From Pseudonocardia thermophila (GTDB lineage Bacteria > Actinomycetota > Actinomycetes > Mycobacteriales > Pseudonocardiaceae): a stretch of 64,000 nucleotides of DNA. A program made the position numbers and the translations under genes. The DNA is taken from assembly GCF_900142365.1 (NCBI RefSeq), contig NZ_FRAP01000016.1:62001-126000 (forward strand), given 5' to 3'. The notes below the pieces were generated by a model. The model was not told the DNA's origin, did no database searches, and was given only the letters and a program-made list of their open reading frames with translations. Shown here piece by piece: positions 48,977-57,717 of the stretch (the first letter of the stretch is position 1; every line of letters begins with the position of its first letter).

Positions 48977-49133
48977 CCGACTCACCTCCGCGTTCCACGT
49001 GCGGTGCGGAGCATCTCCACGCTGAGCGCCCACTCTTGTGGTTTTCATGGTGACCCACCGATGTTTCGACGGCGATTCGTAGTGGTGGGCATCTCACCAG
49101 CAAGATGTGTTCAAACCCCTACGGTGAGGTTCC

Positions 49134-49796
49134 GTGCGCACCCATGATCTTCTGTGGTCCGACGTCGAGCACATCCACGCGGCGATCCTCGCCCACCCGT
49201 TCGTCACCGGGCTGACCGACGCAACGCTGCCCCGCCCGGCGTTCCGGTACTACGTCGTCCAGGACGCCCATTACCTGCGCGGATACGCCAAGGCGCTGGC
49301 CGCGTGCGCGGCGAAGGCCCCCGACGCCGCGGCGACGTCGATGTTCGCCGAGCACGCCGCCGGGGCCATCGCCGCCGAGCGCGACCTGCACGCCTCCCTC
49401 ATGGCCGATCTCGGCTCGTCCGTCGAGGAGGCCGCAGCCGAACCCGTCACGCCGGCCACCCAGGCCTACGTGAGCTACCTGCTGGCCACCGTGCACGACG
49501 GCTCGTACGCCGAGGCCGTCGCCGCCGTGCTGCCCTGCTACTGGATCTACGCGAAGGTCGGTGCGGCGCTGCTGGAGGCGGGGTCCCCGGATCCGCTCTA
49601 CCAGCGCTGGATCGAGATGTACGGCGGCGACGCCTACCAGGCGGTCGTCGACGCGGTGCTCGACGAGACCGACCGGATCGGCGCCGCCGCCGGCGCGACC
49701 GAGCTGGAGCGCATGCGCACCCACTTCACGGTGACGTCCCGGTACGAGTGGATGTTCTGGGACGCGGCGTGGCGGCAGGAGACCTGGCCGATCTGA
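49134..49796 (+). CDS. tenA: TenA-family thiaminase II / aminopyrimidine aminohydrolase
   Basis: TenA salvages degraded thiamine by hydrolysing the aminomethyl pyrimidine to HMP. The 220 residues keep the three catalytic residues at the same numbers as in B. subtilis TenA: Asp44 (VVQDAHYL), Cys135 (LPCYWIY) and Glu205 (SRYEWMFWD). The GTG at 49134 is 8 nt after TACGGT, so the mRNA may be leaderless. No other thiamine genes or thiamine riboswitch are nearby. Confidence 0.93.
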   Translation: MRTHDLLWSDVEHIHAAILAHPFVTGLTDATLPRPAFRYYVVQDAHYLRGYAKALAACAAKAPDAAATSMFAEHAAGAIAAERDLHASLMADLGSSVEEAAAEPVTPATQAYVSYLLATVHDGSYAEAVAAVLPCYWIYAKVGAALLEAGSPDPLYQRWIEMYGGDAYQAVVDAVLDETDRIGAAAGATELERMRTHFTVTSRYEWMFWDAAWRQETWPI

Positions 49797-49858
49797 ATGC
49801 GCCCGGCGCCTTCGTCGCCGGATCGCGGACCCGCGCGCCCCGCGGGGCGAATTCCGGG

Positions 49859-50251
49859 CTACCGCTCGTCGATCCGGTCCGGGATGAGTACGTGCAGCAG
49901 CCAGCTCACGACGGCGATGACGATCGCACCCCAGAACGCGCTCCAGAAACCGTCGATGGTGAAGTCGAGACCGATCTTGCCGGCGATCCACCCGACGAGC
50001 ATGAACAACAGCGCGTTCACGACCAACGCGATCAGGCCGAGCGTGAGCACGTAGAAAGCGCAGCCGACCACCTTCACGATCGGTTTGATCACCGCGTTGA
50101 CCAGACCGAAGATCAGCGCGACGACGACGAGGGTGCCGATGCGCGCCCCGGTCGTGCTGCCGCCGGACTCGACCCCGATCGGCAGGATCGTGCACACCCA
50201 TAGGGCGACCGCGACGACCAGGACGTGGACGATGAACGGGACGACGCGCAT
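49859..50251 (-). CDS. Phage-holin-family-4-like membrane protein (DUF, YvlD type)
   Basis: The 130 residues hold about four membrane helices with the pattern FGLVNAVIKPIVKVVG and LGLIALVVNALLFMLVGWIAG, which matches the small conserved membrane proteins annotated as phage holin family 4 (YvlD). They are ordinary chromosomal genes, not phage genes. The ATG overlaps the stop of the serine hydrolase gene by 1 bp (TGATG-like junction at 50251), so the two are co-translated. Confidence 0.8.
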   Translation of the reverse strand: MRVVPFIVHVLVVAVALWVCTILPIGVESGGSTTGARIGTLVVVALIFGLVNAVIKPIVKVVGCAFYVLTLGLIALVVNALLFMLVGWIAGKIGLDFTIDGFWSAFWGAIVIAVVSWLLHVLIPDRIDER

Positions 50252-51480
50252 CAGTCCACCACCGCCTGCATGACGAGCGTGCGCAGCCGCGGGCGGATGG
50301 GGTACGTGCTCGACGGCACGAACTGGGTGAAGAACATCGCGGTGATCTCCTCGGCGGGATCGACGTAGAAGGCGGTGCTGGCCAGTCCACCCCAGGCGAA
50401 CTCGCCGGCGCTCGTCAGGGACTTGCCGGCCACCGGATCGAGCACCACCGAGAAGCCGAGGCCGAAGCCGACCCCGACGTTGGACGACTCGGCGAACAGC
50501 TTGCGGCCGAACGTCTCCAGGTCGGCGTTGCCGGGCAGATGGTTGCGGGTCATCAGCGCGACGGTGCGCGGAGAGAGCAGCCGCACCCCGTCGAGCTCGC
50601 CGCCGCGCAGCAGCATCTGCGTGAACCGGTGGTAGTCCCCGGCGGTGGAGACGAGTCCGCCACCGCCGGAGAGCATCGTGGGCGCGACCGTGCCGGTGGC
50701 GCTGAACGAGGCGTTGGCCCGCAGCCCCTCCGCGGTCATCGTGTAGACCTTCGGCAGCCGGTGGCGCTGGTCCTCCGGTACGACGAAGCCGGTGTCGGTC
50801 ATCCCGAGCGGGCCGGTGATCTCCTCGGCGAAGAACTCGTCGAGGCGCTTGCCGGAGACGACCTCCACGACCCGGCCGAGCACGTCGGTCGCCACCGAGT
50901 AGTTCCACTCGGAGCCTGGCTGGAACAGCAGCGGGCAACTCGCCCACGTCTGGCACGCGGTGGCGAGATCGACCCCGCGCGGGGTGCCGAACTCGTAGCC
51001 GCGGGTGCGGTAGATCTCGTCGACGGCGTGCGCGTGGTGGAAGCCGTAGGTCAGGCCCGCGGTGTGGGTCAGCAGGTGCCACAGGCGGATGGGCTCGGTG
51101 GCCGGCACCGTGGCCGGGTTGGCGGCCGGCCCGGCCACGTAGACGCGCGGCTCGGCGAACTCGGGCAGGAACTGCGCTATCGGGTCGTTGAGGTCGATCA
51201 GGCCGCGCTCGACCAGCATCATCGCCGCCACCGATGTGATCGGCTTGGTCATGGAGTAGATGCGCCAGATGACGTCGTCGGTGACCGGGGTCGAGGTGTC
51301 GAGGTCGGTGACGCCCGCGTGGCTGTAGTGGACGACGCGGCCGCGGCGGGTGATCGCGACCGACCAGCCGGCCAGCCGGCCCTCGTCGACGTAGCGCTGG
51401 AAGTAGGAGTCGACGCGCTGCAACCGTGCGGCGTCGAGGCCGACCTCGTCCGGGTCGGCGTCGATCTTGAGCGAGGCCAT
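50251..51480 (-). CDS. Serine hydrolase of the beta-lactamase / EstB esterase family
   Basis: The 409 residues have the class-C-like catalytic motif SMTK (Ser76, Lys79) and a Tyr motif WNYSVATDVLG, and HTAGLTYG. There is no signal peptide, so it is probably a cytoplasmic esterase rather than a secreted beta-lactamase. ATG 51480 lies 5 nt after CACAAT on the minus strand. It is divergent from a patatin gene (102 bp), and the pair may act on the same ester lipids. Confidence 0.88.
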   Translation of the reverse strand: MASLKIDADPDEVGLDAARLQRVDSYFQRYVDEGRLAGWSVAITRRGRVVHYSHAGVTDLDTSTPVTDDVIWRIYSMTKPITSVAAMMLVERGLIDLNDPIAQFLPEFAEPRVYVAGPAANPATVPATEPIRLWHLLTHTAGLTYGFHHAHAVDEIYRTRGYEFGTPRGVDLATACQTWASCPLLFQPGSEWNYSVATDVLGRVVEVVSGKRLDEFFAEEITGPLGMTDTGFVVPEDQRHRLPKVYTMTAEGLRANASFSATGTVAPTMLSGGGGLVSTAGDYHRFTQMLLRGGELDGVRLLSPRTVALMTRNHLPGNADLETFGRKLFAESSNVGVGFGLGFSVVLDPVAGKSLTSAGEFAWGGLASTAFYVDPAEEITAMFFTQFVPSSTYPIRPRLRTLVMQAVVD

Positions 51481-51582
51481 GCCCGATTGTGGCAGCCGTT
51501 CGCGCCTCTTCCCGAGCAGCGGCGCGACGACCGACGCGTTCCCGCTGGTCCCACGATCGAGTTTCCGCGTCAGAATCGAGGG

Positions 51583-52557
51583 ATGACCGCGCCGCTCGAC
51601 GTCCCCTCCGAGCCCGTCCTCGCCGGCGACGACGAGGTGTTGCGGGCGTTGGTGCGCCGCCGCGACCGGGGCCGCCGCGACGACGGCCACCGCATCGCGC
51701 TGGTCATCGGCGGCGGCGGGATGCGCGGCGCGTACTCCGGCGGCATGGCCCACGCGCTCGAGGACGCGGGCCTCGCCCCGTGGTTCGACGTCGTCTACGG
51801 CAGCTCGGCGGGCGCGTTCGTCGGCGCCGCGCTCGTCATCGGTGAGGGAGCGGCTGCGTCGGCGATCTTCCACGAGGACATGGCCTGCCGCGCGTTCGTG
51901 GACCCGCGGCGGATCGGTGCGGGCAAGCCGCTGCTGTCCTTGGACTACCTGCTCGACGAGGTCATGGTGTCCTCGAAGCCGATGCCGTGGGCGCGGCTGC
52001 GCGACTCCCCGGTGCCGCTGCGGGTGGTCGCGACCGCGGTCGACGACCTGTCCGGGCACGTGCTGGGGCCGCGCACGATCGACGAGTGGCGTCGGGCGAT
52101 GCGGGCGACGGCCACGATCCCCTGGGTCGCGGGCCCACCGGTGCCGCTGCACGGGCGGCTGTGGATCGACGGCTCGGTGGCCGAACCGCTGCCGGTGCCG
52201 CGGGCGCTGCGGGAGGGCGCCACGCACGTGCTCGCACTGCTGAACCGTTCGGCGGTGGAGCTGGTCCGGGCCGTCCCGGACACGGCACCGGCCCGGTGGG
52301 CGTCGGCGATCGACCGGGTGGTGCCGGGGCTGGGGGCGATGGCGCAGGAGGCCCGCCGCCACGGGGAGGTGGTCGCGCTGCTGACCGACGCGCGGCACGC
52401 GCAGCGGGCGGGCGCGCACGTGCTGGCGATCACCCCGCCGCACGGGCTCGGGGTGCGCGGGCTGACCACCGACGTCCAGCGCGTCAAGGAGGCGACCGAG
52501 TGCGGGTACGCCACCCTGCAGGCGGCGCTGGACCGGGCGCTGACCGCGGCCGCGTGA
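51583..52557 (+). CDS. Patatin-like phospholipase
   Basis: The 324 residues have the patatin oxyanion motif GGGGMRG (residues 43-49), the nucleophile motif GSSAG (Ser75) and the dyad aspartate in DGSV (Asp196). It probably hydrolyses acyl chains of lipids. ATG 51583 is preceded by CAGAAT at 6 nt and lacks a ribosome binding site, so a leaderless mRNA is likely. Confidence 0.9.
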   Translation: MTAPLDVPSEPVLAGDDEVLRALVRRRDRGRRDDGHRIALVIGGGGMRGAYSGGMAHALEDAGLAPWFDVVYGSSAGAFVGAALVIGEGAAASAIFHEDMACRAFVDPRRIGAGKPLLSLDYLLDEVMVSSKPMPWARLRDSPVPLRVVATAVDDLSGHVLGPRTIDEWRRAMRATATIPWVAGPPVPLHGRLWIDGSVAEPLPVPRALREGATHVLALLNRSAVELVRAVPDTAPARWASAIDRVVPGLGAMAQEARRHGEVVALLTDARHAQRAGAHVLAITPPHGLGVRGLTTDVQRVKEATECGYATLQAALDRALTAAA

Positions 52558-52565
52558 CGTCGGGC

Positions 52566-52640
52566 CCCGATCTGCACTGCCCCGATCTGCACTGCCCCGA
52601 TCTGCGCTGCCCCGATCTGCGCTGCCCCGATCTGCGCTGA
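52566..52640. repeat. Five tandem copies of a 15-bp unit
   Basis: The unit CCCGATCTGCACTGC is repeated five times head to tail. Units 1-2 have CAC, units 3-5 have CGC at the same place, and unit 5 ends in A. The array lies between the patatin stop and the FAD dehydrogenase promoter and is not part of either gene. It is a minisatellite that could vary between strains. Confidence 0.9.
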
Positions 52641-52679
52641 CCGGTCCGTTCCGGCCGGCGCGCCGCTAGGGTTCCGCGC

Positions 52680-54347
52680 ATGGACGCCGATGTCATCGTG
52701 GTGGGGGCCGGGCTGGCCGGACTGGTGGCGGCGGCCGAACTGGCCGACGCGGGACGGAAGGTGCTGCTGCTCGACCAGGAGCCGGAGACGAACCTCGGCG
52801 GCCAGGCGCACTGGTCGTTCGGCGGCCTGTTCATGATCGACACGCCGGAGCAGCGGCGCATGGGCATCCGCGACTCCTTCGACCTGGCGATGCAGGACTG
52901 GCTGGGCAGCGCCGGGTTCGACCGCGGCGTCGACGACCCGATCGGCGAGGACTACTGGGCGCGCCAGTGGGCCACCGCCTACCTCGACTTCGCCAACGGC
53001 GAGAAGCGCGCCTGGCTGCACGGGATGGGCGTCCGCTGGTTCCCGGTCGTCGGGTGGGCCGAGCGCGGCGGCGGCCTCGCCCACGGGCACGGCAACTCGG
53101 TGCCGCGCTTCCACATCACCTGGGGTACCGGGCCGGGGCTGGTGGCGCCGTTCGCGGAGCGGGTGCGCACCGCCGTCGGGAAGGGCCTGGTGCAGCTGAG
53201 GTTCCGGCACCGCGTCGACGAGCTGGTGGTCACCGACGGCGCGGTCACCGGGGTCCGCGGCGCGGTCCTCGAACCCTCCACCGCGGCGCGGGGCACGCCC
53301 TCCTCGCGGACGGCCGTGGGCGACTTCGAACTGTCGGCGCAGGCGGTGCTCGTGACCTCCGGTGGCATCGGCGGCAACTTCGACCTGGTCCGCGCCAACT
53401 GGCCCGAGCGGCTCGGGAAGCCGCCGAAGAACCTGATCAGCGGCGTTCCCGCGCACGTCGACGGGCGGATGCTGGGCATCGTCGAGCAGGCGGGCGGGCG
53501 CGTGGTCAACCGCGACCGGATGTGGCACTACACAGAGGGCATCCGCAACTGGAACCCGATCTGGCCGGCCCACGGCATCCGCATCCTCCCCGGGCCGTCG
53601 TCGATGTGGTTCGACGCGCGCGGGCGGCGCTTCCCCGCGCCCGATCTGCCGGGCTTCGACACGCTGCACACGCTCGGCTCGATCATGGCGAGCGGCTACG
53701 ACCACTCGTGGTTCGTGCTCACGCAGAAGATCGTCGAGAAGGAGCTCGCGCTGTCGGGCTCCGAGCAGAACCCGGACCTGACGGGCAAGAGCGTGACGCA
53801 GGTGCTGGGCCGGGTGCGCGGCGGCGCGCCGGGGCCGGTGCAGGCGTTCCTCGACAAGGGTGCCGACTTCGTCATCGCGCCGACGGTCGGCGAGCTCGTC
53901 GACGGCATGAACAAGCTGACCGACGAGCCGCTGCTCGACGCCGCCGAGATCGAGCGGCAGATCGCCGCCCGCGACCGCGAGGTGGCCAACCCGTTCTGCA
54001 AGGACCTGCAGATCATCGCCATCCGCGGGGCGCGGCAGTACCGCGGCGACCGGTTGGTCCGCACGGTCGCCCCGCACCGCTTCCTCGACCCGGCCAACGG
54101 CCCGCTGATCGCGGTGAAGCTGCACATCCTCACCCGCAAGACGCTCGGCGGTCTGCAGACGGACCTCGAGGGGCGGGTGCTGCGCGGCGACGCCACGCCG
54201 TTCCCGGGCCTCTACGCGGCCGGCGAGGTGGCGGGCTTCGGCGGCGGTGGCGTGCACGGCTACCGCTCGCTGGAGGGCACGTTCCTGGGTGGGTGCCTGT
54301 TCGGCGGGCGTCAGGCGGGACGGGCGATCGCGCTGGCGACGGCCTGA
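52680..54347 (+). CDS. FAD-dependent dehydrogenase, Rv0785 / 3-ketosteroid-dehydrogenase-like
   Basis: The 555 residues start with the FAD-binding motif VGAGLAG (8-14) and a LLDQEPE segment, and end with the second FAD motif GLYAAGEVAGFGGGG. The close likeness to M. tuberculosis Rv0785 (LGGQAHWSFGGLF, GNSVPRFHITWGTGPG) places it in the KstD/fumarate-reductase flavoprotein superfamily. The substrate is unknown. ATG 52680 is 7 nt after TAGGGT (52667-52672) and lacks a ribosome binding site, so it is probably leaderless. Its stop directly abuts the MFS stop. Confidence 0.9.
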   Translation: MDADVIVVGAGLAGLVAAAELADAGRKVLLLDQEPETNLGGQAHWSFGGLFMIDTPEQRRMGIRDSFDLAMQDWLGSAGFDRGVDDPIGEDYWARQWATAYLDFANGEKRAWLHGMGVRWFPVVGWAERGGGLAHGHGNSVPRFHITWGTGPGLVAPFAERVRTAVGKGLVQLRFRHRVDELVVTDGAVTGVRGAVLEPSTAARGTPSSRTAVGDFELSAQAVLVTSGGIGGNFDLVRANWPERLGKPPKNLISGVPAHVDGRMLGIVEQAGGRVVNRDRMWHYTEGIRNWNPIWPAHGIRILPGPSSMWFDARGRRFPAPDLPGFDTLHTLGSIMASGYDHSWFVLTQKIVEKELALSGSEQNPDLTGKSVTQVLGRVRGGAPGPVQAFLDKGADFVIAPTVGELVDGMNKLTDEPLLDAAEIERQIAARDREVANPFCKDLQIIAIRGARQYRGDRLVRTVAPHRFLDPANGPLIAVKLHILTRKTLGGLQTDLEGRVLRGDATPFPGLYAAGEVAGFGGGGVHGYRSLEGTFLGGCLFGGRQAGRAIALATA

Positions 54348-55733
54348 CTACCGGGCCGGCGCACGGCCGGTGACGTGGTCGCCGGCCGTGCGCGGCAGCC
54401 GCCACGACTGCACCGCCGGGATCAGCAGCAGCGCGGCGAGCAGCAGGAACGCGACCCGGTACGGCCCGTCGGCGGTCGGCGCGACGAGCTCGCCGAGCCG
54501 GACGAACAGCGCCGCGACGGCTACCCCGAGCCCGGAGGCGAGCTCCTGCGTGGTGGAGACGAGCGTGTTGGCGTGCGCCATCTCGGCGTCGGGGACGTCG
54601 GCGAAGGCGCCGGTGATGAACGCCGTGAACCCGATGGACCGGAAGATCCCGCTGACCAGCAGCAGCCCGAGCAGCACGGGCAGCGGCGTGTCGGCCCGCA
54701 CGAACGCCAGCCCCACCAGGCACGCGATGCCCGCGGCCAGGGAGCCCAGCAGGACAGCGCGGATGCCGAACCGGCGCATCAGCGGTGTGGTGACCGGCTT
54801 GATGCCGACGTTGCCGACGAAGATCGCCATCATCGCCAGCCCGGCCGTCGTCGCCGTCCAGCCGAACCCGAGCTGCAGCAGCAGCGGCACGAGGAACGGC
54901 ACCGCGAGGATCGTGCCGCGGTAGACCGAGCCGCCCGCGGCCTGCAGGCGGAGTGTGGCGGTGCGCAGCACGCGGAGATCGATCAGCGGGTGCCGGGTGC
55001 GCAGCAGGTGCCGGACCGCGACGGCCAGCGCGACCGCGCCGATCCCCAGCCCGGCGGCGGCGAGCGTCCAGTTCGGGGCGGCCGCACCGAGCGCCTCCAT
55101 CCCGACCACCACCCCGGCGACGCCGAGGACGGTCAGCACCAGCCCGGTGCGGTCCAGCGGCAGCCGCTCCTGCGCCGCGGTGTCCGGCACGATCCGCGGG
55201 GCGAGGCCCAGCGCGATCACCCCGAGCGGCAGGTTGATCAGGAAGATCCAGCGCCACGACGCGTGGTCGGCGAGGAACCCGCCCAGCGTGGGCGCGAAGA
55301 CAGGGGCGAGCAGGCCGGGCCAGGTCAGGTAGGCGATGGCCCGCACGAGATCGGCCTTCGCGGTCGCGCGCAGCACCACCAGTCGCCCTACCGGCACCAT
55401 CAGCGCCCCGCCCGCGCCCTGCAGCACCCGCGCCGCCACCAGCACCGGCAGGCTCGGCGCGAGCGCGCACGCCGCGGAGGCGAGCGTGAAGATCGCCACC
55501 GCCGTCGCGAACACCCGCCTGCCCCCGAACCGGTCGGCCATCCACCCGCTGACCGGCAGCAGCACGGCCAGGGCCAGGACGTAGGCGGTGACGGCGGTGG
55601 TGACCGAGACCGGGTCGACGCCCAGGTCGGCGGCGATGTGCGGGGCGGCGGGACCGAGGATCGTGAAGTCCAGGGTCTCCATGAAGAACGCGCCCGCGAC
55701 CAGCAGCGCCAAGGCCCGGCTCGATCCCTGCAC
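54348..55733 (-). CDS. MFS transporter, DHA2 (EmrB/QacA) family
   Basis: The 461 residues have 12-14 membrane helices. Motif A is visible as GWMADRFGGRRVF and motif C-like GLLAPVFAPTLGG, typical of drug/proton antiporters. The GTG at 55733 lies 6 nt after TAACGT (55745-55740, minus), so the mRNA is probably leaderless. No adjacent regulator is present. The substrate cannot be stated. Confidence 0.88.
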   Translation of the reverse strand: MQGSSRALALLVAGAFFMETLDFTILGPAAPHIAADLGVDPVSVTTAVTAYVLALAVLLPVSGWMADRFGGRRVFATAVAIFTLASAACALAPSLPVLVAARVLQGAGGALMVPVGRLVVLRATAKADLVRAIAYLTWPGLLAPVFAPTLGGFLADHASWRWIFLINLPLGVIALGLAPRIVPDTAAQERLPLDRTGLVLTVLGVAGVVVGMEALGAAAPNWTLAAAGLGIGAVALAVAVRHLLRTRHPLIDLRVLRTATLRLQAAGGSVYRGTILAVPFLVPLLLQLGFGWTATTAGLAMMAIFVGNVGIKPVTTPLMRRFGIRAVLLGSLAAGIACLVGLAFVRADTPLPVLLGLLLVSGIFRSIGFTAFITGAFADVPDAEMAHANTLVSTTQELASGLGVAVAALFVRLGELVAPTADGPYRVAFLLLAALLLIPAVQSWRLPRTAGDHVTGRAPAR

Positions 55734-55799
55734 CAGGCAACGTTAAGTGATCACGGATTTATCGCCATACCGACGAGATTCCTTGGCGGGGTAGAACGC

Positions 55800-56699
55800 T
55801 CAGCCCACCGCAACGCGCTGGGAGATCCCCGCGAACAGGTCGTCCTCCGGCACCGGGCTGTCCACCAGCGAACGGACGAGCTGGTAGTCCTCCCACGGCC
55901 AGATCTCCGCCTGCACCTCCCGGGGCACGGCGAACCAGCGGCTGTTCGGGTCGATCTGGGTGGCATGGGCGAGCAGGGCGGCGTCGCGGCGGTCGAACCA
56001 CTGGGCGCACTCGATGCGGGTGGTGACGCGCTCCTGCATGTCGGGCCGGTCGTCCGGCCAGTTGGCCAGCCACTCGGTGTACGGCGACTCCTCGCCGCGG
56101 GCCCGGATGGCCTCGTCGAACGCCTGGATGCGGGCCTTGGTGAAGCCGATCGTGTAGTAGAGCTTCAGCGGCTGCCAGGGTTCGCCGGCGGCGGGGAAGC
56201 GGTCCGGGTCGCCCGCCGCGTCGAACGCCTTCACCGAGATGACGTGCGTCTTGATGTGGTCGGGGTGCGGGTAGCCGCCGTTCTCGTCGTAGGTGACGAG
56301 CACGTGCGGGCGGAACTCGCGGATGACGCGGACCAGCCGTTCGGTCGCCACCTCGTCGTCCACGAGGGCGAAGCAGCCCTCCGGGAGCGGGGGCTTGGGG
56401 TCGCCCTCGGGCAGCCCGGAGTCGACGAAGCCGAGCCAGCGGTGCTGCACGCCGAGGATCTCAGCGGCCTTCGCCATCTCCTCGCGCCGGATGGCGGCCA
56501 TGTTCGCCAGGACCTCGGGGCGGTCCATGGCCGGGTTGAGGATGCTCCCCGCCTCGCCGCCGGTGCACGTGACGACCATGACCTCGTGGCCGGCGTCGAC
56601 GTACTTCGCGGTGGTCGCGGCGCCCTTGCTCGACTCGTCGTCGGGGTGCGCGTGCACCGCCATGAGGCGCAGCGCGGAAGAGGTTTCGGGGTGGGACAT
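55800..56699 (-). CDS. mca: Mycothiol S-conjugate amidase
   Basis: Mca cleaves mycothiol-toxin conjugates, releasing a mercapturic acid for export. The 299 residues have the LmbE/PIG-L zinc site: AHPDDE (His18, Asp21) and HPDH (His148). The length and the C-terminus with WPWEDYQLV match M. tuberculosis Mca (Rv1082) better than MshB. The position near greA matches Rv1080c-Rv1082, although the DUF4307 gene between them in Mycobacterium is missing here. Its presence shows that the organism makes mycothiol. Confidence 0.93.
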   Translation of the reverse strand: MSHPETSSALRLMAVHAHPDDESSKGAATTAKYVDAGHEVMVVTCTGGEAGSILNPAMDRPEVLANMAAIRREEMAKAAEILGVQHRWLGFVDSGLPEGDPKPPLPEGCFALVDDEVATERLVRVIREFRPHVLVTYDENGGYPHPDHIKTHVISVKAFDAAGDPDRFPAAGEPWQPLKLYYTIGFTKARIQAFDEAIRARGEESPYTEWLANWPDDRPDMQERVTTRIECAQWFDRRDAALLAHATQIDPNSRWFAVPREVQAEIWPWEDYQLVRSLVDSPVPEDDLFAGISQRVAVG

Positions 56700-56968
56700 G
56701 GGCGCGGTCGAGGTCCTCTCTGCCTGTGGCCGCCAGGGTCGGTCGGCCTCCGTCGAACACTGCGATCCGTACTGCATCGTTCAAACGCTCCAACGGTGCA
56801 ACGCCGCGCTGCGTCACCGCCTTCCCATCCTGCCGCGGTCACCCGGCGTCACAGGACGTACGACGTCCGCATCCGGTCGCGGACGCGCTCGGCCGGTCCG
56901 TCGACACCGCGGCACGCCGTGCGCTACGGTGCGCGATCCGGCTCCCCCACCGCTGCGCCGGGCCGGTG

Positions 56969-57107
56969 TTACAGCCGCGTGACCAGGACTTATAACGGTA
57001 GGGGAACTCCACAGGGCAGTTGACCGTTCATCGCAAAAGCCGCGACGAGCGGGCCCCTCCGTGTTACGGTTGAGAACACACGATCCGCGAGCGGGTCGTG
57101 TTTTCCT
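56969..57107 (+). promoter_or_regulatory. greA leader with promoter and intrinsic terminator
   Basis: A TTACAG -35 (56969-56974), 16-bp spacer and TATAAC -10 (56991-56996) form a likely promoter, and a second TACGGT -10 lies at about 57065. At 57078-57107 a 10-bp stem (ACACGATCCG / CGGGTCGTGT, loop CGAG) is followed by TTTTCCTTT, a classic intrinsic terminator that ends about 107 bp before greA. No gene precedes it, so it probably acts as an attenuator of greA. A second GC-rich structure (GGGGGCC / GGCCCCC, about 57113-57167) follows. The rest of 56700-57213 holds no gene. Confidence 0.6.
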
Positions 57108-57213
57108 TTACCGGGGGCCCTACGCCCCGTACCGGGACCACCTGTCGGTGGCCCCCGCTTGCGTGCGGGGTCGGCGGGTCGTGGCTCGGGACCATTGCTG
57201 AGGAGTGATGACC

Positions 57214-57705
57214 GTGACGGACACGCAGGTGAGCTGGCTGACCCAGGAGGCCTACGACAGGCTGAAGGGTGAGCTCGACCGACTCATCGCGAACCGTCCC
57301 GTGATCGCTGCGGAGATCAACGCCCGCCGCGAGGAGGGTGACCTCAGGGAGAACGGCGGATACCACGCCGCCCGCGAGGAGCAGGGTCAGCAGGAGGCGC
57401 GCATCCGGCAGCTGCAGGAGCTGCTGCGCACCGCACAGGTCGGAACCCCTCCGGCCAGCTCGGACACAGCCTCGCCAGGCATGGTGCTCGAGCTGCGCTA
57501 CGAGGACGACGACGAGACCGAGCAAGTGCTGCTCGGTTCCCGCGAAGAGGGCAGCAAGGACGACCTGGAGGTCGTCTCCCCCAACTCGCCGCTCGGTGCC
57601 GCGCTGCTGGGCGCCCGGGTGGGCGACACGCGCGAGTACTCGCTGCCGAACGGCGGCACGATGAAGGTGACCCTGGTCTCGGCGAAGCCGTACGTCGCCG
57701 CCTGA
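57214..57705 (+). CDS. greA: Transcription elongation factor GreA
   Basis: GreA rescues stalled RNA polymerase by stimulating cleavage of backtracked RNA. The 163 residues have the N-terminal coiled coil with acidic tip ([27 protein letters not shown]) and the FKBP-like C-terminal domain ([16 protein letters not shown]). I chose GTG 57214 ([10 protein letters not shown]) because GAGGAG lies 8 nt upstream and it matches mycobacterial GreA; ATG 57208 and GTG 57205 are too close to that site. Confidence 0.96.
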   Translation: MTDTQVSWLTQEAYDRLKGELDRLIANRPVIAAEINARREEGDLRENGGYHAAREEQGQQEARIRQLQELLRTAQVGTPPASSDTASPGMVLELRYEDDDETEQVLLGSREEGSKDDLEVVSPNSPLGAALLGARVGDTREYSLPNGGTMKVTLVSAKPYVAA

Positions 57706-57717
57706 GCCGCATCCCGG

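Noticed and set aside
49859..50251. Phage holin as a sign of a prophage
   Set aside because: The name is only a family label. No integrase, capsid or tail genes lie near, and the neighbours are ordinary chromosomal genes.
52566..52640. CRISPR array
   Set aside because: Units are 15 bp, head to tail with no spacers, and no cas genes are in the window.
56700..57204. A DUF4307-like gene between mca and greA, as in mycobacteria
   Set aside because: No frame shows the expected membrane helix and DUF pattern; the region looks like promoter and leader sequence only.
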